Shown here piece after piece: positions 1-7,136 of a stretch of DNA of 20,022 nt (position 1 is the stretch's first letter; each line of letters opens with the position of its first letter). The notes beneath the pieces were generated by a model. That model worked only from the letters and a program-made list of their open reading frames with translations, was not told the DNA's origin and searched no databases. Source of the DNA: a virus. The stretch spans positions 1-20,022 of the IMG/VR virus record IMGVR_UViG_3300017753_002557. The stretch is one strand, 5' to 3'. Both the position numbers and the translations under genes were made by a program.

Positions 1-2414
1 GGGTAGGCGTAGCAAGGAGTTTCGGTCTTGGTAAAGATGGTCTCTGCCTCCTTCATACCATTACCATAATCCTCACTCACTTCCCCATAATGAAGTTGGC
101 GGTTATCAAACTCGTGCCAGATGGTCTTAGGAAAATCACCAGAGTTATCTACCTCACTGGTTTTCTTCTTGTATTTCTCATCAATAGCGAATGTGCCAGT
201 AGAGAGAACACGATACCACCACTTCTCAACAGAGTGCCAATTCTTCATAATCTGTCCAGATACGAACTCAGTAAGCGGAGGGTTCTTAGGATTAAAGTTG
301 CTGAGGTCCCACTCAAACAATACCTTAGCGAACGCCTCTGCTTTCTTCGGGCAAGTTCCCTGACTGCTGTTCTTGGTTCCAGAGATGTTCTGGAAGTAAG
401 CAGTATGCTCAGGGGTCTTTTGCCTGCCTGCCCAAGTATTATCAAGTTCCAGACCAAAGGACCTGCGGTCGCCCTCACGAGCAGAGCAACACCTGTCCTC
501 ATTGGAACTCATACAAAAGGCAGTCGTATTCTTGATGTTATGAGCAACCCTGTATTTCTCAGTAATCCTGACTTCTGGTTCGGTGATAAGACCTTTCAGT
601 TTATTGCCGTGTTGGATGTTTCCACCCCATACGACCTCATCACCATTGATAAGGAGGCGACCTTCTAAGATAGAATTGTAGTTTCCTACCAACTCATTGA
701 TGTCGCTAATCTGGGCATATAGACGATTACCCAGAATACTCCTCATAAAGTCAAAGACAATACCTTTACCAGCGCCCTCCTTGGACTTGACACATACCAG
801 ACAACCTACCTTGATGTGAGGTTTCTGTAAGATATGCGCAAACCAACTCATAGTGAAGTTGTAATGTTCTTCATTACTCTTACACCAGATATGGCGGATA
901 TGGTCGGTAAGACCAGAACACTCAATCTCCGCCTCTACCAACGGAATGTCGGCAACATCCACCTTGTTAATCTCAAATCCATTAAATAGATTAAAGTAAT
1001 TCTTAGGTGCCTGAGGCGAAGGGTCAAATGTGATACCGCACACATTCCTACGAGCAGGATTGCTACGCCAGATATTAAATGGGTTCTTCCTCTTTTTCTT
1101 GGCATTCTCATCTCCTTCATCCCACTCTTCTACGCAGGTAATCTGGAAGCACTCATACTGAAAACCCATATCCGCCATCTTCTTAATCTTGGGTTCAGCA
1201 TAGCACGAATTGTCAAGAGGGTCCATAAAGATAACTTCACTGGTAGCATTGTTAAACGCTAACTGAGAGTTCATAAGGTCCATAAGACCCGCATAACTTC
1301 GGGCATCGTAAGTCTCTTGATAGACATTGCGAATACCCGAAGTATCTTCATTTGCCCAGAGGCGAAGGGTCTTCCAAGTCAGTTGCTCATCAACCTCCAA
1401 CCCAGTCTTAAACCCTTCCCATTTCTCTTGTAGTGTCGCTATATTGCGATACGAATGCTCATTGGGATTACCACCCTCTAACTTCTTGTAAAGGGGGTCC
1501 TCGTGAGACCAACGCATCCAAAGAGCAAATCCCTCATCATCACCAACGAAATTGTTATGACACATAATACCGACGCCCAACCACTTGTTGTAGCAGTAGC
1601 GTTTCTGTGATTTTTCCAACTTGTCAATGTATGATGAGAAGAGTGATAAGTCAATCTTGCTATCAACTGATGTATCACCGCAAATGGCAGATGCCTCGCG
1701 TGCTTGCTCCTTAGACACTTTATCTTTCTTAGTCTTCGTAGCGCCCATAAGGGACGCTACATTAAAATACTTAGATGAGAAGTCTGCCCACTCATATACA
1801 ACAATAGGAGCATCACCATTGTGAAGAGGGTTATGCTCTGCCTCAATGATGTTTGAGGCAGAAGGCATCTTGCGTCCAATCAGGTCCATAGCACCAATCT
1901 TACCAGTATCATTCTCATCACTGGGATTGACTGGGTCAATGATTTTCTGGCAACTAAGACCATTGGTATAGTCAGGCGTTCCCTTGATGTATGTATAGAA
2001 GTGATACCCCTTGGTCGTTTCGGTGTAGGGGGTGCCACTCTCCAAGAGCATTTGGAATACAGGATTGTCTTGATTACACTTGGACATCTCATCTAAATCT
2101 ACTACGAAGAGGTCTGGAACTTGTTTGAGATATATGGAACAACAACGATACGCTTTATCACCACCCTCAGTCTTGTGAGCGAACCAAGGAGGTTCGGTGA
2201 AACCACGACCAGGATGTTTGGAATTACCTGACTTGCTATCAACGCCGTGGTTGATTTGCTCGGAACCCCAAGAGGGAAACTCATTGAGGTAGTGTTTCTT
2301 GTTGTCTGGGCGATTGTCGGCACCAATCGCCCACGAGTGACGCCACATCGGCACGCCATTATTCTCGGTCAGTTCCAGACGCTTGGCAAAATCAAGGATG
2401 TTCATATTACTCAT
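1..2414 (-). CDS. PrimPol-SF3 primase-helicase (C-terminus beyond left edge)
   Basis: An uninterrupted minus-strand frame runs from ATG 2414-2412 to the left edge, giving 804 visible residues with no stop, so the C-terminus is missing. The N-terminal part carries the three archaeo-eukaryotic primase motifs: FVVDLDE (metal-binding DxD at 106-108), GYHFY (about 136-140) and MDLIG (about 176-180). Around 260-330 a segment beginning WLGVGIMCHNNF and containing LWMRWS resembles the PriCT-2 linker. An SF3/D5-type helicase follows, with P-loop KEGAGKG (545-551) and Walker B LLINGDE (587-593), in the style of DUF5906 helicases. The expected role is primer synthesis and origin/fork unwinding for viral DNA replication. 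An ATATTAAAG box lies 24-32 nt upstream and the 45-bp shared element 115 nt upstream. Composition is richer in G+C than the late genes (29 of 60 bases at 1321-1380). Confidence 0.9.
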   Translation of the reverse strand, partial: MSNMNILDFAKRLELTENNGVPMWRHSWAIGADNRPDNKKHYLNEFPSWGSEQINHGVDSKSGNSKHPGRGFTEPPWFAHKTEGGDKAYRCCSIYLKQVPDLFVVDLDEMSKCNQDNPVFQMLLESGTPYTETTKGYHFYTYIKGTPDYTNGLSCQKIIDPVNPSDENDTGKIGAMDLIGRKMPSASNIIEAEHNPLHNGDAPIVVYEWADFSSKYFNVASLMGATKTKKDKVSKEQAREASAICGDTSVDSKIDLSLFSSYIDKLEKSQKRYCYNKWLGVGIMCHNNFVGDDEGFALWMRWSHEDPLYKKLEGGNPNEHSYRNIATLQEKWEGFKTGLEVDEQLTWKTLRLWANEDTSGIRNVYQETYDARSYAGLMDLMNSQLAFNNATSEVIFMDPLDNSCYAEPKIKKMADMGFQYECFQITCVEEWDEGDENAKKKRKNPFNIWRSNPARRNVCGITFDPSPQAPKNYFNLFNGFEINKVDVADIPLVEAEIECSGLTDHIRHIWCKSNEEHYNFTMSWFAHILQKPHIKVGCLVCVKSKEGAGKGIVFDFMRSILGNRLYAQISDINELVGNYNSILEGRLLINGDEVVWGGNIQHGNKLKGLITEPEVRITEKYRVAHNIKNTTAFCMSSNEDRCCSAREGDRRSFGLELDNTWAGRQKTPEHTAYFQNISGTKNSSQGTCPKKAEAFAKVLFEWDLSNFNPKNPPLTEFVSGQIMKNWHSVEKWWYRVLSTGTFAIDEKYKKKTSEVDNSGDFPKTIWHEFDNRQLHYGEVSEDYGNGMKEAETIFTKTETPCYAY

Positions 2415-2431
2415 TATATATTTATATATTA

Positions 2432-2446
2432 TCTATTCTTTAATAT
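2432..2446 (-). promoter_or_regulatory. Putative early promoter box of the primase-helicase
   Basis: Read on the minus strand this is ATATTAAAGAATAGA. The identical 15-mer precedes the RING 2 gene at 4960-4974, and its core recurs before the methyltransferase at 8960-8974. It lies a few tens of nt upstream of the ATG, a distance that suits a core promoter. Its function is inferred. Confidence 0.5.
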
Positions 2447-2528
2447 GTTTTGTTCTATGTATGTTTTATGTGGGTTGAGTTTTTTTGCCTTTGTATATTT
2501 TCAGTCTAATGGTCTATGTGTGGTATGG

Positions 2529-2573
2529 TAGTTATTGCATATGCACGCAATTTAGCGGGCATTCGTGCAAATC
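2529..2573 (-). promoter_or_regulatory. 45-bp conserved upstream element, copy 1
   Basis: First of three near-identical 45-bp blocks (others at 3365-3409 and 8991-9035). Read on the plus strand it starts TAGTTATTGCATATGCA, which includes the perfect 10-bp palindrome TGCATATGCA, and ends with TTTAGCGGGCATTCGTGCAA followed by ATC. It lies upstream of the primase-helicase start. Similarity with copy 2 extends toward the gene through a T-rich tract, so the module is about 100 bp (2472-2573 compared with 3312-3409). It is probably a transcription control site for the minus-strand genes. This copy differs by CGCAA where the others have TCCAT or TCCGT. Confidence 0.7.
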
Positions 2574-2587
2574 GCACCAATGCCCGC
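2555..2587. repeat. Inverted repeat (33-nt hairpin) overlapping the 45-bp element
   Basis: GCGGGCATT (2555-2563) and AATGCCCGC (2579-2587) are perfect 9-bp inverted arms. Inside them GTGC and GCAC form a further 4-bp stem around the loop AAATC, separated by one C-C mismatch. It lies between the RING 1 stop and the primase-helicase start. Copies 2 and 3 of the 45-bp element lack the distal 9-bp arm. It could be a terminator for RING 1, an operator or an origin element; the sequence does not decide. Confidence 0.6.
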
Positions 2588-2644
2588 CAGTTGCTTCTAA
2601 TCTATTAATACACAGGGAATACAATTTATTTATACAAGAACAAT

Positions 2645-3304
2645 CTATTGATTGGATGGATGGCGAGGGCAGAGACGATTGGTCCTAATGTGTCCAGTAG
2701 AACCACAGGCAGAACATCTCCTTACAGCAGGCGCTCGGCGCTGGCGGGCAGGGGCAACAGGTTCAGGGGCAAGTTGTAGAAAGTTCATATAATTAAAGGC
2801 AGGCAGGCGCACTCGTGGAGTGATAGTGAAAGACCTATGACCTTCCCAGAGATGAGGGAAGTTGTAGCGGATAATAGCATTCCTCCTACGAGCAGACCAT
2901 CCAAACTCGTTCAGGATGTGAAACCATTGACTTGCTATCGTGCGAGCAGTCGGTCTATCCATACCGAAACCTCTTCGGCGAGTTCCAGCAACTCCAATAA
3001 ACCCAGGCGACGCGCGTGGGAAGCGAACCCTCATATCTCTAAGAGAGTTCTGGAAGGTATCCTGAGCAACTCCGCCAGCAGGAGCAGGGGCAACTGCTCT
3101 AATTCTATCTCTAACTACTGGGTCTTGGGTGCCGTCGTTCCAGTCAAACATAGGTTCTCGGCATTCAGCGCATTTCTGGTTCTGGGAGCGGGCATCTGCC
3201 ATCATTCTATCATAGCAGGTTCGGCAGAGGGAATGGGAGTTTTCACAGACAATAGTGTCTGGGACAGCATCATAGCAGATAGGGCAAGGTTCTCCTGCTT
3301 CCAT
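2645..3304 (-). CDS. RING-finger protein with C-terminal TAF1-like zinc knuckle
   Basis: This 219-residue protein has an N-terminal C3HC4 RING: C7, C10, C20, H24, C27, C30, C45 and C48, with the spacing C-X2-C-X9-C-X3-H-X2-C-X2-C-X14-C-X2-C. That pattern is typical of E3 ubiquitin ligases, which recruit an E2 enzyme. The basic C-terminus ends in a CX2CX4HX6C knuckle (C197, C200, H205, C212) reading CSACGSTGHIRTNRLCP, which resembles the zinc knuckle of the TFIID subunit TAF1. The middle (residues 60-195) is Arg/Pro-rich with an aromatic segment around 125-160. The likely role is tagging of host or viral nuclear proteins; the substrate is unknown. The start is set by the RING being right at the N-terminus. 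It has its own copy of the 45-bp element 60 nt upstream. Composition is GC-rich (34 of 60 bases at 3001-3060). Confidence 0.88.
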   Translation of the reverse strand: MEAGEPCPICYDAVPDTIVCENSHSLCRTCYDRMMADARSQNQKCAECREPMFDWNDGTQDPVVRDRIRAVAPAPAGGVAQDTFQNSLRDMRVRFPRASPGFIGVAGTRRRGFGMDRPTARTIASQWFHILNEFGWSARRRNAIIRYNFPHLWEGHRSFTITPRVRLPAFNYMNFLQLAPEPVAPARQRRAPAVRRCSACGSTGHIRTNRLCPRHPSNQ

Positions 3305-3364
3305 CGTGAGAGGGTTGTGTTTTTTTGCTTTTGTATTTTCTTATCAATGACTTGTGTGGTGTGG

Positions 3365-3409
3365 TAGTTATTGCATATGCATCCATTTTAGCGGGCATTC
3401 GTGCAAATC
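3365..3409 (-). promoter_or_regulatory. 45-bp conserved upstream element, copy 2
   Basis: Its start is identical to copies 1 and 3 (TAGTTATTGCATATGCATCC), followed by TTTTAGCGGGCATTCGTGCA. It ends 60 nt from the RING 1 start codon, the same distance as copy 3 from the methyltransferase. On its distal side it is followed after 5 nt by the AACCAGGG tandem repeat. The interval to the gene holds a T-rich tract also found in copy 1. Confidence 0.7.
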
Positions 3410-3414
3410 ACATC

Positions 3415-3433
3415 AAACCAGGGCAACCAGGGT
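3415..3433. repeat. Dispersed AACCAGGGC/AACCAGGGT tandem 9-mer, copy A
   Basis: Two 9-bp units sit back to back (3416-3424 and 3425-3433), preceded by A. The 18-mer AAACCAGGGCAACCAGGG recurs exactly at 12135 and 18371 and with two changes at 9052. It lies in the gap between the small membrane protein's stop and the RING 1 upstream element. Function unknown. Confidence 0.75.
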
Positions 3434-3472
3434 AAAAATACATAAATAAAGTATAAATATAAAATAATTTTA

Positions 3473-3847
3473 TTAATGTAATATTTCAGGTTCAGGTGCT
3501 GGTTCTCCTGGCACCAATGCTTCCTTTGGTATCATAGGATAAGTTCCCTCCCTAATCTCTTCATCACTTAAAGAAGGTCCTTTCTTTGGAGAGCGTTTAA
3601 TTGTATTTGCCTTTGCCACATCCCCTTGTTCTTCTTCATCCTTAGGTTTTTCATCGGGTGGCGGTTCTCGTGAGCAATCAAAAATATAACAATTATCGCT
3701 ACAACCTATACGACACTTACAAGCACATCTGCTCTGCCAGATAACTAATAATAAACTACCTATTGCCCCTAACACAAGAACAAATGCTCCTGCGAGTTGG
3801 TCAATGCTCATCTTATCAACTTCTATTAATTCACCATCATCACTCAT
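3473..3847 (-). CDS. Small cysteine-rich single-pass membrane protein
   Basis: The 124-residue product has a short acidic N-terminus, one clear membrane segment at about 17-37 (AGAFVLVLGAIGSLLLVIW), then a cysteine cluster (C41, C43, C45, C49, C53, C58) and an acidic/proline-rich tail with a lysine patch near 88-95. There is no cleavable signal peptide because acidic residues precede the helix, so it is probably a signal anchor. No family is recognised; small membrane proteins of this size are common in PLVs and may be virion or entry components, which is inference. The gene is last in a minus-strand series behind the coiled-coil and RING 2 genes. The 23-nt gap upstream is pure A/T and ends in ATAAAT directly before the ATG, the late-type arrangement. 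Confidence 0.75.
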   Translation of the reverse strand: MSDDGELIEVDKMSIDQLAGAFVLVLGAIGSLLLVIWQSRCACKCRIGCSDNCYIFDCSREPPPDEKPKDEEEQGDVAKANTIKRSPKKGPSLSDEEIREGTYPMIPKEALVPGEPAPEPEILH

Positions 3848-3870
3848 ATTTATATTAATATATTATAATT
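3848..3870 (-). promoter_or_regulatory. Late-type promoter of the small membrane protein
   Basis: All 23 bases between the upstream gene's stop and this ATG are A or T, and on the minus strand the run ends TTAATATAAAT against the ATG. This matches the pattern before the structural genes and leaves almost no 5' untranslated region. Confidence 0.45.
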
Positions 3871-4440
3871 TTATTTTTGTAATTTTTCTAATAGCATAGT
3901 GCTGAACAGAAGTTCCCGTTCCAATTCAGTCTTTAATCTATTAATTTCATTCTGGCAATCTTCTATAATCTTAGTGTGAGCATCAGCAAACTTTTGTAGC
4001 GGAGCAACAGGTTCCTGAGGTGGTGGGTCTTCTACGACTATATCTGCCTCAGGATTATCTGCTATGTATTGTTCCAAGTCAGGGACAACAATTAAATCAT
4101 CCTCAGTAGGCATATCAATACCAGGTGGATTAAGTCTCATTAGATATGTATTCTTTACCTTAATAACCTTATCTGTTGTAATTTCACCAGATGAAGTAGA
4201 AACAGAGACTTTCACATCACTATAAGTTGGATTAATAGATTGTAAAAAACCTGTCTTAAACTTTTTATATTTTCCACCTGTAATCTTATATTCTTCACCT
4301 ACGATGAGATGAAGCAGGGGGTCTGCCTTTTCTACAAGATGTCCATTCTCATTGATTTCAGCATCATAACAATTTCCGTGTTGGTCTGTGAGAGATAGTT
4401 GCTTTTTCATACTTTCAGCAAATTGATTAGTTCCTTCCAT
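3871..4440 (-). CDS. Unknown protein with C-terminal coiled coil
   Basis: This 189-residue protein belongs to no family I recognise. Residues 10-105 look like a compact mixed beta domain with short strands (LLHLIVGEEYKITGG, VKVSVSTSSGEITTD). A Pro-rich acidic linker follows (about 125-150), then a heptad-like helix at about 152-189 (IIEDCQNEINRLKTELEREL), suggesting oligomerisation. The start ATG is followed by an acidic/polar N-terminus. An ATTTAAAG box lies 29-36 nt upstream, like the other putative early genes, and the palindrome ATATGCATAT is at 4447-4456. It sits between RING 2 and the membrane protein on the same strand. Confidence 0.7.
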   Translation of the reverse strand: MEGTNQFAESMKKQLSLTDQHGNCYDAEINENGHLVEKADPLLHLIVGEEYKITGGKYKKFKTGFLQSINPTYSDVKVSVSTSSGEITTDKVIKVKNTYLMRLNPPGIDMPTEDDLIVVPDLEQYIADNPEADIVVEDPPPQEPVAPLQKFADAHTKIIEDCQNEINRLKTELERELLFSTMLLEKLQK

Positions 4441-4446
4441 TTTATT

Positions 4447-4476
4447 ATATGCATATTAGATAATAATTCTTTAAAT
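4447..4476 (-). promoter_or_regulatory. Putative early promoter of the coiled-coil gene
   Basis: Minus-strand ATTTAAAG (4469-4476) lies 29-36 nt before the ATG at 4440, in register with the ATATTAAAG boxes of other genes. A 10-bp palindrome ATATGCATAT (4447-4456) lies between the box and the ATG. Confidence 0.4.
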
Positions 4477-4493
4477 TATTTTAATTTTATTGG

Positions 4494-4937
4494 TCAGTCA
4501 ATGAATAATCTTACTGCCTTTGTGATGTCTGCTCGGCAATAAGGACACGCCATAGTTCTCCCTGATTGTATCATACCATTATAACAATCAGCACAATTAG
4601 TATGACCACAATTATATATGACTGGTTTTCTCATACCACATTTAACCTGACTTTCTTGACATATTCCACAAATGAATAATTTATTTTCATTTTCTTGTTT
4701 TTTTATTTCTTCTTCTGTTCCAGTGAAGACAGGGTCTTCTTGTAATTCTAATAATGTTGCTGTGCTACCAGGAACTGCTGTCTCTTCTGTATTACCTTCT
4801 AAGAAACACATAAGAGCATATTTAGTTCGTGAGGCATTGTATGCGTGCTTATTTGATTTCTGTTTCCAAGAGGCAATACATTTATGACATTTAGCATTCT
4901 TACAATTTGTCTTCCAAGTATTTCGTTCTGTTGGCAT
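4494..4937 (-). CDS. RING-HC finger protein (putative E3 ubiquitin ligase)
   Basis: The 147-residue product has a textbook C3HC4 RING at its C-terminus: C90, C93, C110, H112, C115, C118, C131 and C134 (C-X2-C-X16-C-X-H-X2-C-X2-C-X12-C-X2-C), with the landmarks FICGICQES, NCGHTNCADCY and MACPYCRADI. The N-terminal 45 residues are basic and contain another cysteine group (C12, C17, C20, C44) that might bind zinc. The middle is acidic and probably flexible. It likely acts as an E3 ligase in the infected cell; the target is unknown. It differs from RING 1 in domain order and in base composition (AT-rich), so the two are not recent duplicates. It is divergent from the recombinase gene across a 102-nt gap, and its start lies 29-37 nt from an ATATTAAAG box. 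Confidence 0.9.
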   Translation of the reverse strand: MPTERNTWKTNCKNAKCHKCIASWKQKSNKHAYNASRTKYALMCFLEGNTEETAVPGSTATLLELQEDPVFTGTEEEIKKQENENKLFICGICQESQVKCGMRKPVIYNCGHTNCADCYNGMIQSGRTMACPYCRADITKAVRLFID

Positions 4938-5039
4938 TCTATTATAGTTTTATATCTCCTCTATTCTTTAATATCTTTTTCTCATTCCAATAAAACTAAA
5001 ATAGTTTAAAGAAATAAATATATAGTTTGCATATATACA
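4938..5039. promoter_or_regulatory. Divergent early promoter region (RING 2 / recombinase)
   Basis: This 102-nt gap separates two divergent starts. For RING 2, ATATTAAAGAATAGA (minus strand, 4960-4974) is the same 15-mer found before the primase-helicase. For the recombinase, AGTTTAAAGAAATAAA on the plus strand has its TTAAAG at 5006-5011, 29-34 nt before ATG 5040. Promoter activity is inferred from this shared spacing. Confidence 0.5.
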
Positions 5040-6008
5040 ATGGAAGCAACGCTCCTCAATAAAATTAATGAATGGAAAACTGGTCGTGGTCTGGAACCAT
5101 ATAGCGACAAGACTATTGCTAAGTATCTTGCTGATGTCAGGAAACTTGCCCCTCCCAACTACGATAATATGCTATGGGCGAATGATAGTGAAATGGTTGC
5201 TGAGAAACTCAAAAACTTTAAACCAACTACTCAGCGAAATTATTATAATTCTCTGCTTGTCTGCCTTTATGCATCAGGGATGGAAAAGGGTAAGGGTATT
5301 GCTGAGGTCTATGAAGCAAAGCGAGATTTACTTAATGCCGAATATGACAAGATGAAAGGGGCAAATACTCCTGCTCAACAAGAAGTCTTAAAGAATGTAT
5401 CAGCACAGACAATTGATAATATGCTGAAAATTATGGAGAAGGACCTTAGAACTCGCCAGACACATATGGCATACGCAATGATTAATATTTATAAATATTA
5501 CCAGTTTAGAAATGATGTAGCAGGGATGGAAGTATTCCCTAATGATATCTTTGATGAAATTGAGGAGACGGAAAGGTCTAAGACTAATTACCTTGTATTA
5601 GGAAAACCACCAGAGAGTATGAGTTTCGTTCTTAATAAATATAAAACAAGCAAGAAATATGGTGAAAAGACTATCCTTATTGAGCATCCTGAATTACAAG
5701 TAATTATGAAGAACTGGATTAAATATAAGATTAATGGTGATTGGAGTAAATTAGAAGATAAAGTAATCTATCTGTTTGATTGGGCAACAGGTAATCCTCT
5801 TACACGAAATGATATCTCACATCTTCTCAGTGAAACATTCCAGAAGTATCTTGGATATTCCATCTCTACTACACTACTCAGGAAGATTTATAATAATATC
5901 CCTACTGATATCAATGACGCAAGTGATGATGAAATGAAAGAACTTATCAAGCAAGCGAATGCCTCTGGTCATTCTATGCAAACTAAGGGTGCGGTTTATT
6001 CCAAATAA
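5040..6008 (+). CDS. Tyrosine recombinase (integrase)
   Basis: This 322-residue protein has a plausible SAM-like core-binding N-terminal domain (about 1-110) and a catalytic C-terminal domain. Catalytic residues that can be placed are R157 (QFRNDVAGMEV), a candidate beta-hairpin lysine near K201-K206, R281 in TTLLRKIY (the usual HxxR, with T at the His position), H311 in SGHSMQTKG, and nucleophile Y320 in VYSK, two residues from the end. It would cut and rejoin DNA for integration into the host genome or resolution of replicated DNA. PLVs commonly encode such an enzyme in place of the retroviral-type integrase of Polintons. It is followed after 21 nt by the GIY-YIG gene. No att site or direct repeat pair was identified in the window. 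Confidence 0.9.
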   Translation: MEATLLNKINEWKTGRGLEPYSDKTIAKYLADVRKLAPPNYDNMLWANDSEMVAEKLKNFKPTTQRNYYNSLLVCLYASGMEKGKGIAEVYEAKRDLLNAEYDKMKGANTPAQQEVLKNVSAQTIDNMLKIMEKDLRTRQTHMAYAMINIYKYYQFRNDVAGMEVFPNDIFDEIEETERSKTNYLVLGKPPESMSFVLNKYKTSKKYGEKTILIEHPELQVIMKNWIKYKINGDWSKLEDKVIYLFDWATGNPLTRNDISHLLSETFQKYLGYSISTTLLRKIYNNIPTDINDASDDEMKELIKQANASGHSMQTKGAVYSK

Positions 6009-6029
6009 ATTAATCTATTAAAGGTTATA

Positions 6030-6458
6030 ATGAAAGGGACAATCTATAAAATCATTAATAAAACTAAGAACACTTGTTATATTGGTAGCACTATACAGAA
6101 ATGTCCTAAGAAAAGGTATTGGAGACATAAACAAGATTGTAATATGTCTCGCTACGAAAATCTCTTTGATGATGACACTGATTTTATTATTATAACAGAA
6201 GTAGAATTAAATAATAAAACTGAATTAAGAGAATTAGAACAATTCTTTATTAATGTAGCAAATAACTCTGGTGAAAATTGTATTAATAAAAATTGGAGTT
6301 ATGTTCCTGACCACTTAAAGGTTCAGCGAAAACGGATGTATTGTAAGAAACATAATCAAAGTGAAAAAGGTAAAGAGAACAGAAAATGGCAGGGTTGGCG
6401 TCATTATCATAGGAAAAATATTAACACAGAAATATTAAAATATTTTAGTAAATTATAA
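6030..6458 (+). CDS. GIY-YIG family endonuclease
   Basis: The 142-residue product begins with a GIY-YIG nuclease domain. TIYKI (Y6) stands for GIY, CYIGST (Y17-I18-G19) for YIG, then R32/H33 in RYWRHKQ, and the probable catalytic Glu is in ELRELEQFFI (E70). Residues 1-85 cover the whole nuclease fold, and the remaining 55 basic residues could bind DNA. Such free-standing nucleases in large DNA viruses and virophages act as homing enzymes or in recombination/repair; which applies here is not shown. The gene lies 21 nt after the recombinase, and its stop codon overlaps the next ATG by one base (TAATG), implying linked expression. TATTAAAGG lies within 15 nt of the ATG. Confidence 0.85.
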   Translation: MKGTIYKIINKTKNTCYIGSTIQKCPKKRYWRHKQDCNMSRYENLFDDDTDFIIITEVELNNKTELRELEQFFINVANNSGENCINKNWSYVPDHLKVQRKRMYCKKHNQSEKGKENRKWQGWRHYHRKNINTEILKYFSKL

Positions 6459-6874
6459 TGGCAACTAACAAGGAGAAGTTTAATCGTAAATATGGATTTG
6501 AGAAAGGTTCAGGACATTCTGTCGCTGAGATATCAAGAAAGACTGGTATATCTACATCAATACTAAATGAAGTAAAAAATAGGGGCAGAGGCGCACGCAA
6601 GTCTAATCCAGGTTCTGTGAGAAATATGAAAGGTGTGAAGGGTGGAGCAGGAACTAAAATGTCAGCAGACCAATGGGGTCAAGCAAGGATATACTCTTTC
6701 GTTATGGGAGGTAAAACTCAATCTACTGCTGATAAAGATTTATGGGCAAAAGCAAAAGGGAAAAAACCCCAAAAAAACTTGGAAAATAAAAATAAAAAAA
6801 AATCTACTAACTCTTTAAATGGCAAAGAAGGCACCAGCAAAGGCAAAACCAAAAGCAAAGGATACAAAAAGTGA
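6458..6874 (+). CDS. Basic protein resembling a viral DUF5824-type family
   Basis: This 138-residue, lysine-rich protein has N-terminal signatures I associate with an uncharacterised virus-wide family: GFEKGSGHSVAEISRKTGIS (a helix-turn-helix-like stretch), LNEVKNRGRGARKSNPGSVR, and later MSADQWGQARIYSFVMGGKT. The DUF5824 label is from memory and tentative. The C-terminal 40 residues are low-complexity Lys/Asn/Ser. Binding to DNA or packing with nucleic acid is plausible from charge but unproven. The ATG overlaps the GIY-YIG stop, and the last 56 bases overlap the next gene in another frame. An A9 run at 6794-6802 could cause slippage, but the frame reached by it stops at 6816-6818. Confidence 0.7.
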   Translation: MATNKEKFNRKYGFEKGSGHSVAEISRKTGISTSILNEVKNRGRGARKSNPGSVRNMKGVKGGAGTKMSADQWGQARIYSFVMGGKTQSTADKDLWAKAKGKKPQKNLENKNKKKSTNSLNGKEGTSKGKTKSKGYKK

Positions 6875-7136
6875 TGGAAAACCTCTGTATAAACCTATGA
6901 AATCTACAAAAGCAGGAAAGAAGAAAATGGTATATGTTAAGTCTGCATCAGGTGGTAAGAAATTAATACATTACGGAGATAGCAGTATGCAAGATTTCAC
7001 ACAACATAAAGACCCTAAGCGGAGGGCATCTTACCTCGCGCGCGCGAAGGGTATTAAGAAGAAAGATGGTTCTTATGCTTATAAAGATAAAAACTCTGCT
7101 AACTACTGGGCGGTCAAAGACCTATGGAAAGGTTAG
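6819..7136 (+). CDS. Small basic protein resembling a viral DUF5754-type family
   Basis: The 105-residue product has a Lys/Ala/Pro-rich N-terminus (residues 1-35, like a histone tail or nucleic-acid-binding tail), then a conserved-looking core: MVYVKSASGGKKLIHYGDSS, HKDPKRRASYLARAKG and SANYWAVKDLW. This combination recurs in uncharacterised proteins of algal viruses and some phages; the DUF name is tentative. The start ATG lies directly behind a TAA (6816-6818) in its own frame and within the end of the preceding gene, a 56-bp overlap. It converges with the next minus-strand gene, sharing the 4 bases 7133-7136. It may be a minor virion DNA-binding protein, which is inference. Confidence 0.75.
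   Translation: MAKKAPAKAKPKAKDTKSDGKPLYKPMKSTKAGKKKMVYVKSASGGKKLIHYGDSSMQDFTQHKDPKRRASYLARAKGIKKKDGSYAYKDKNSANYWAVKDLWKG

Noticed and set aside
90-668. 192-codon open frame on the plus strand
   Set aside because: It is the exact antisense frame of the primase-helicase, open because TTA, CTA and TCA codons are rare there; the minus-strand protein has clear domain motifs.
2837-3367. 176-codon open frame on the plus strand opposite RING 1
   Set aside because: It overlaps a RING gene with intact zinc ligands and has a Ser/Arg-rich sequence without domain character; an antisense shadow in a GC-rich gene.
6790-6820. A9 run that might allow frameshifting to fuse the two basic genes
   Set aside because: The frame of the second gene has TAA at 6816-6818 just before its ATG, and the third frame also stops near 6810, so a slip would end translation rather than fuse the proteins.
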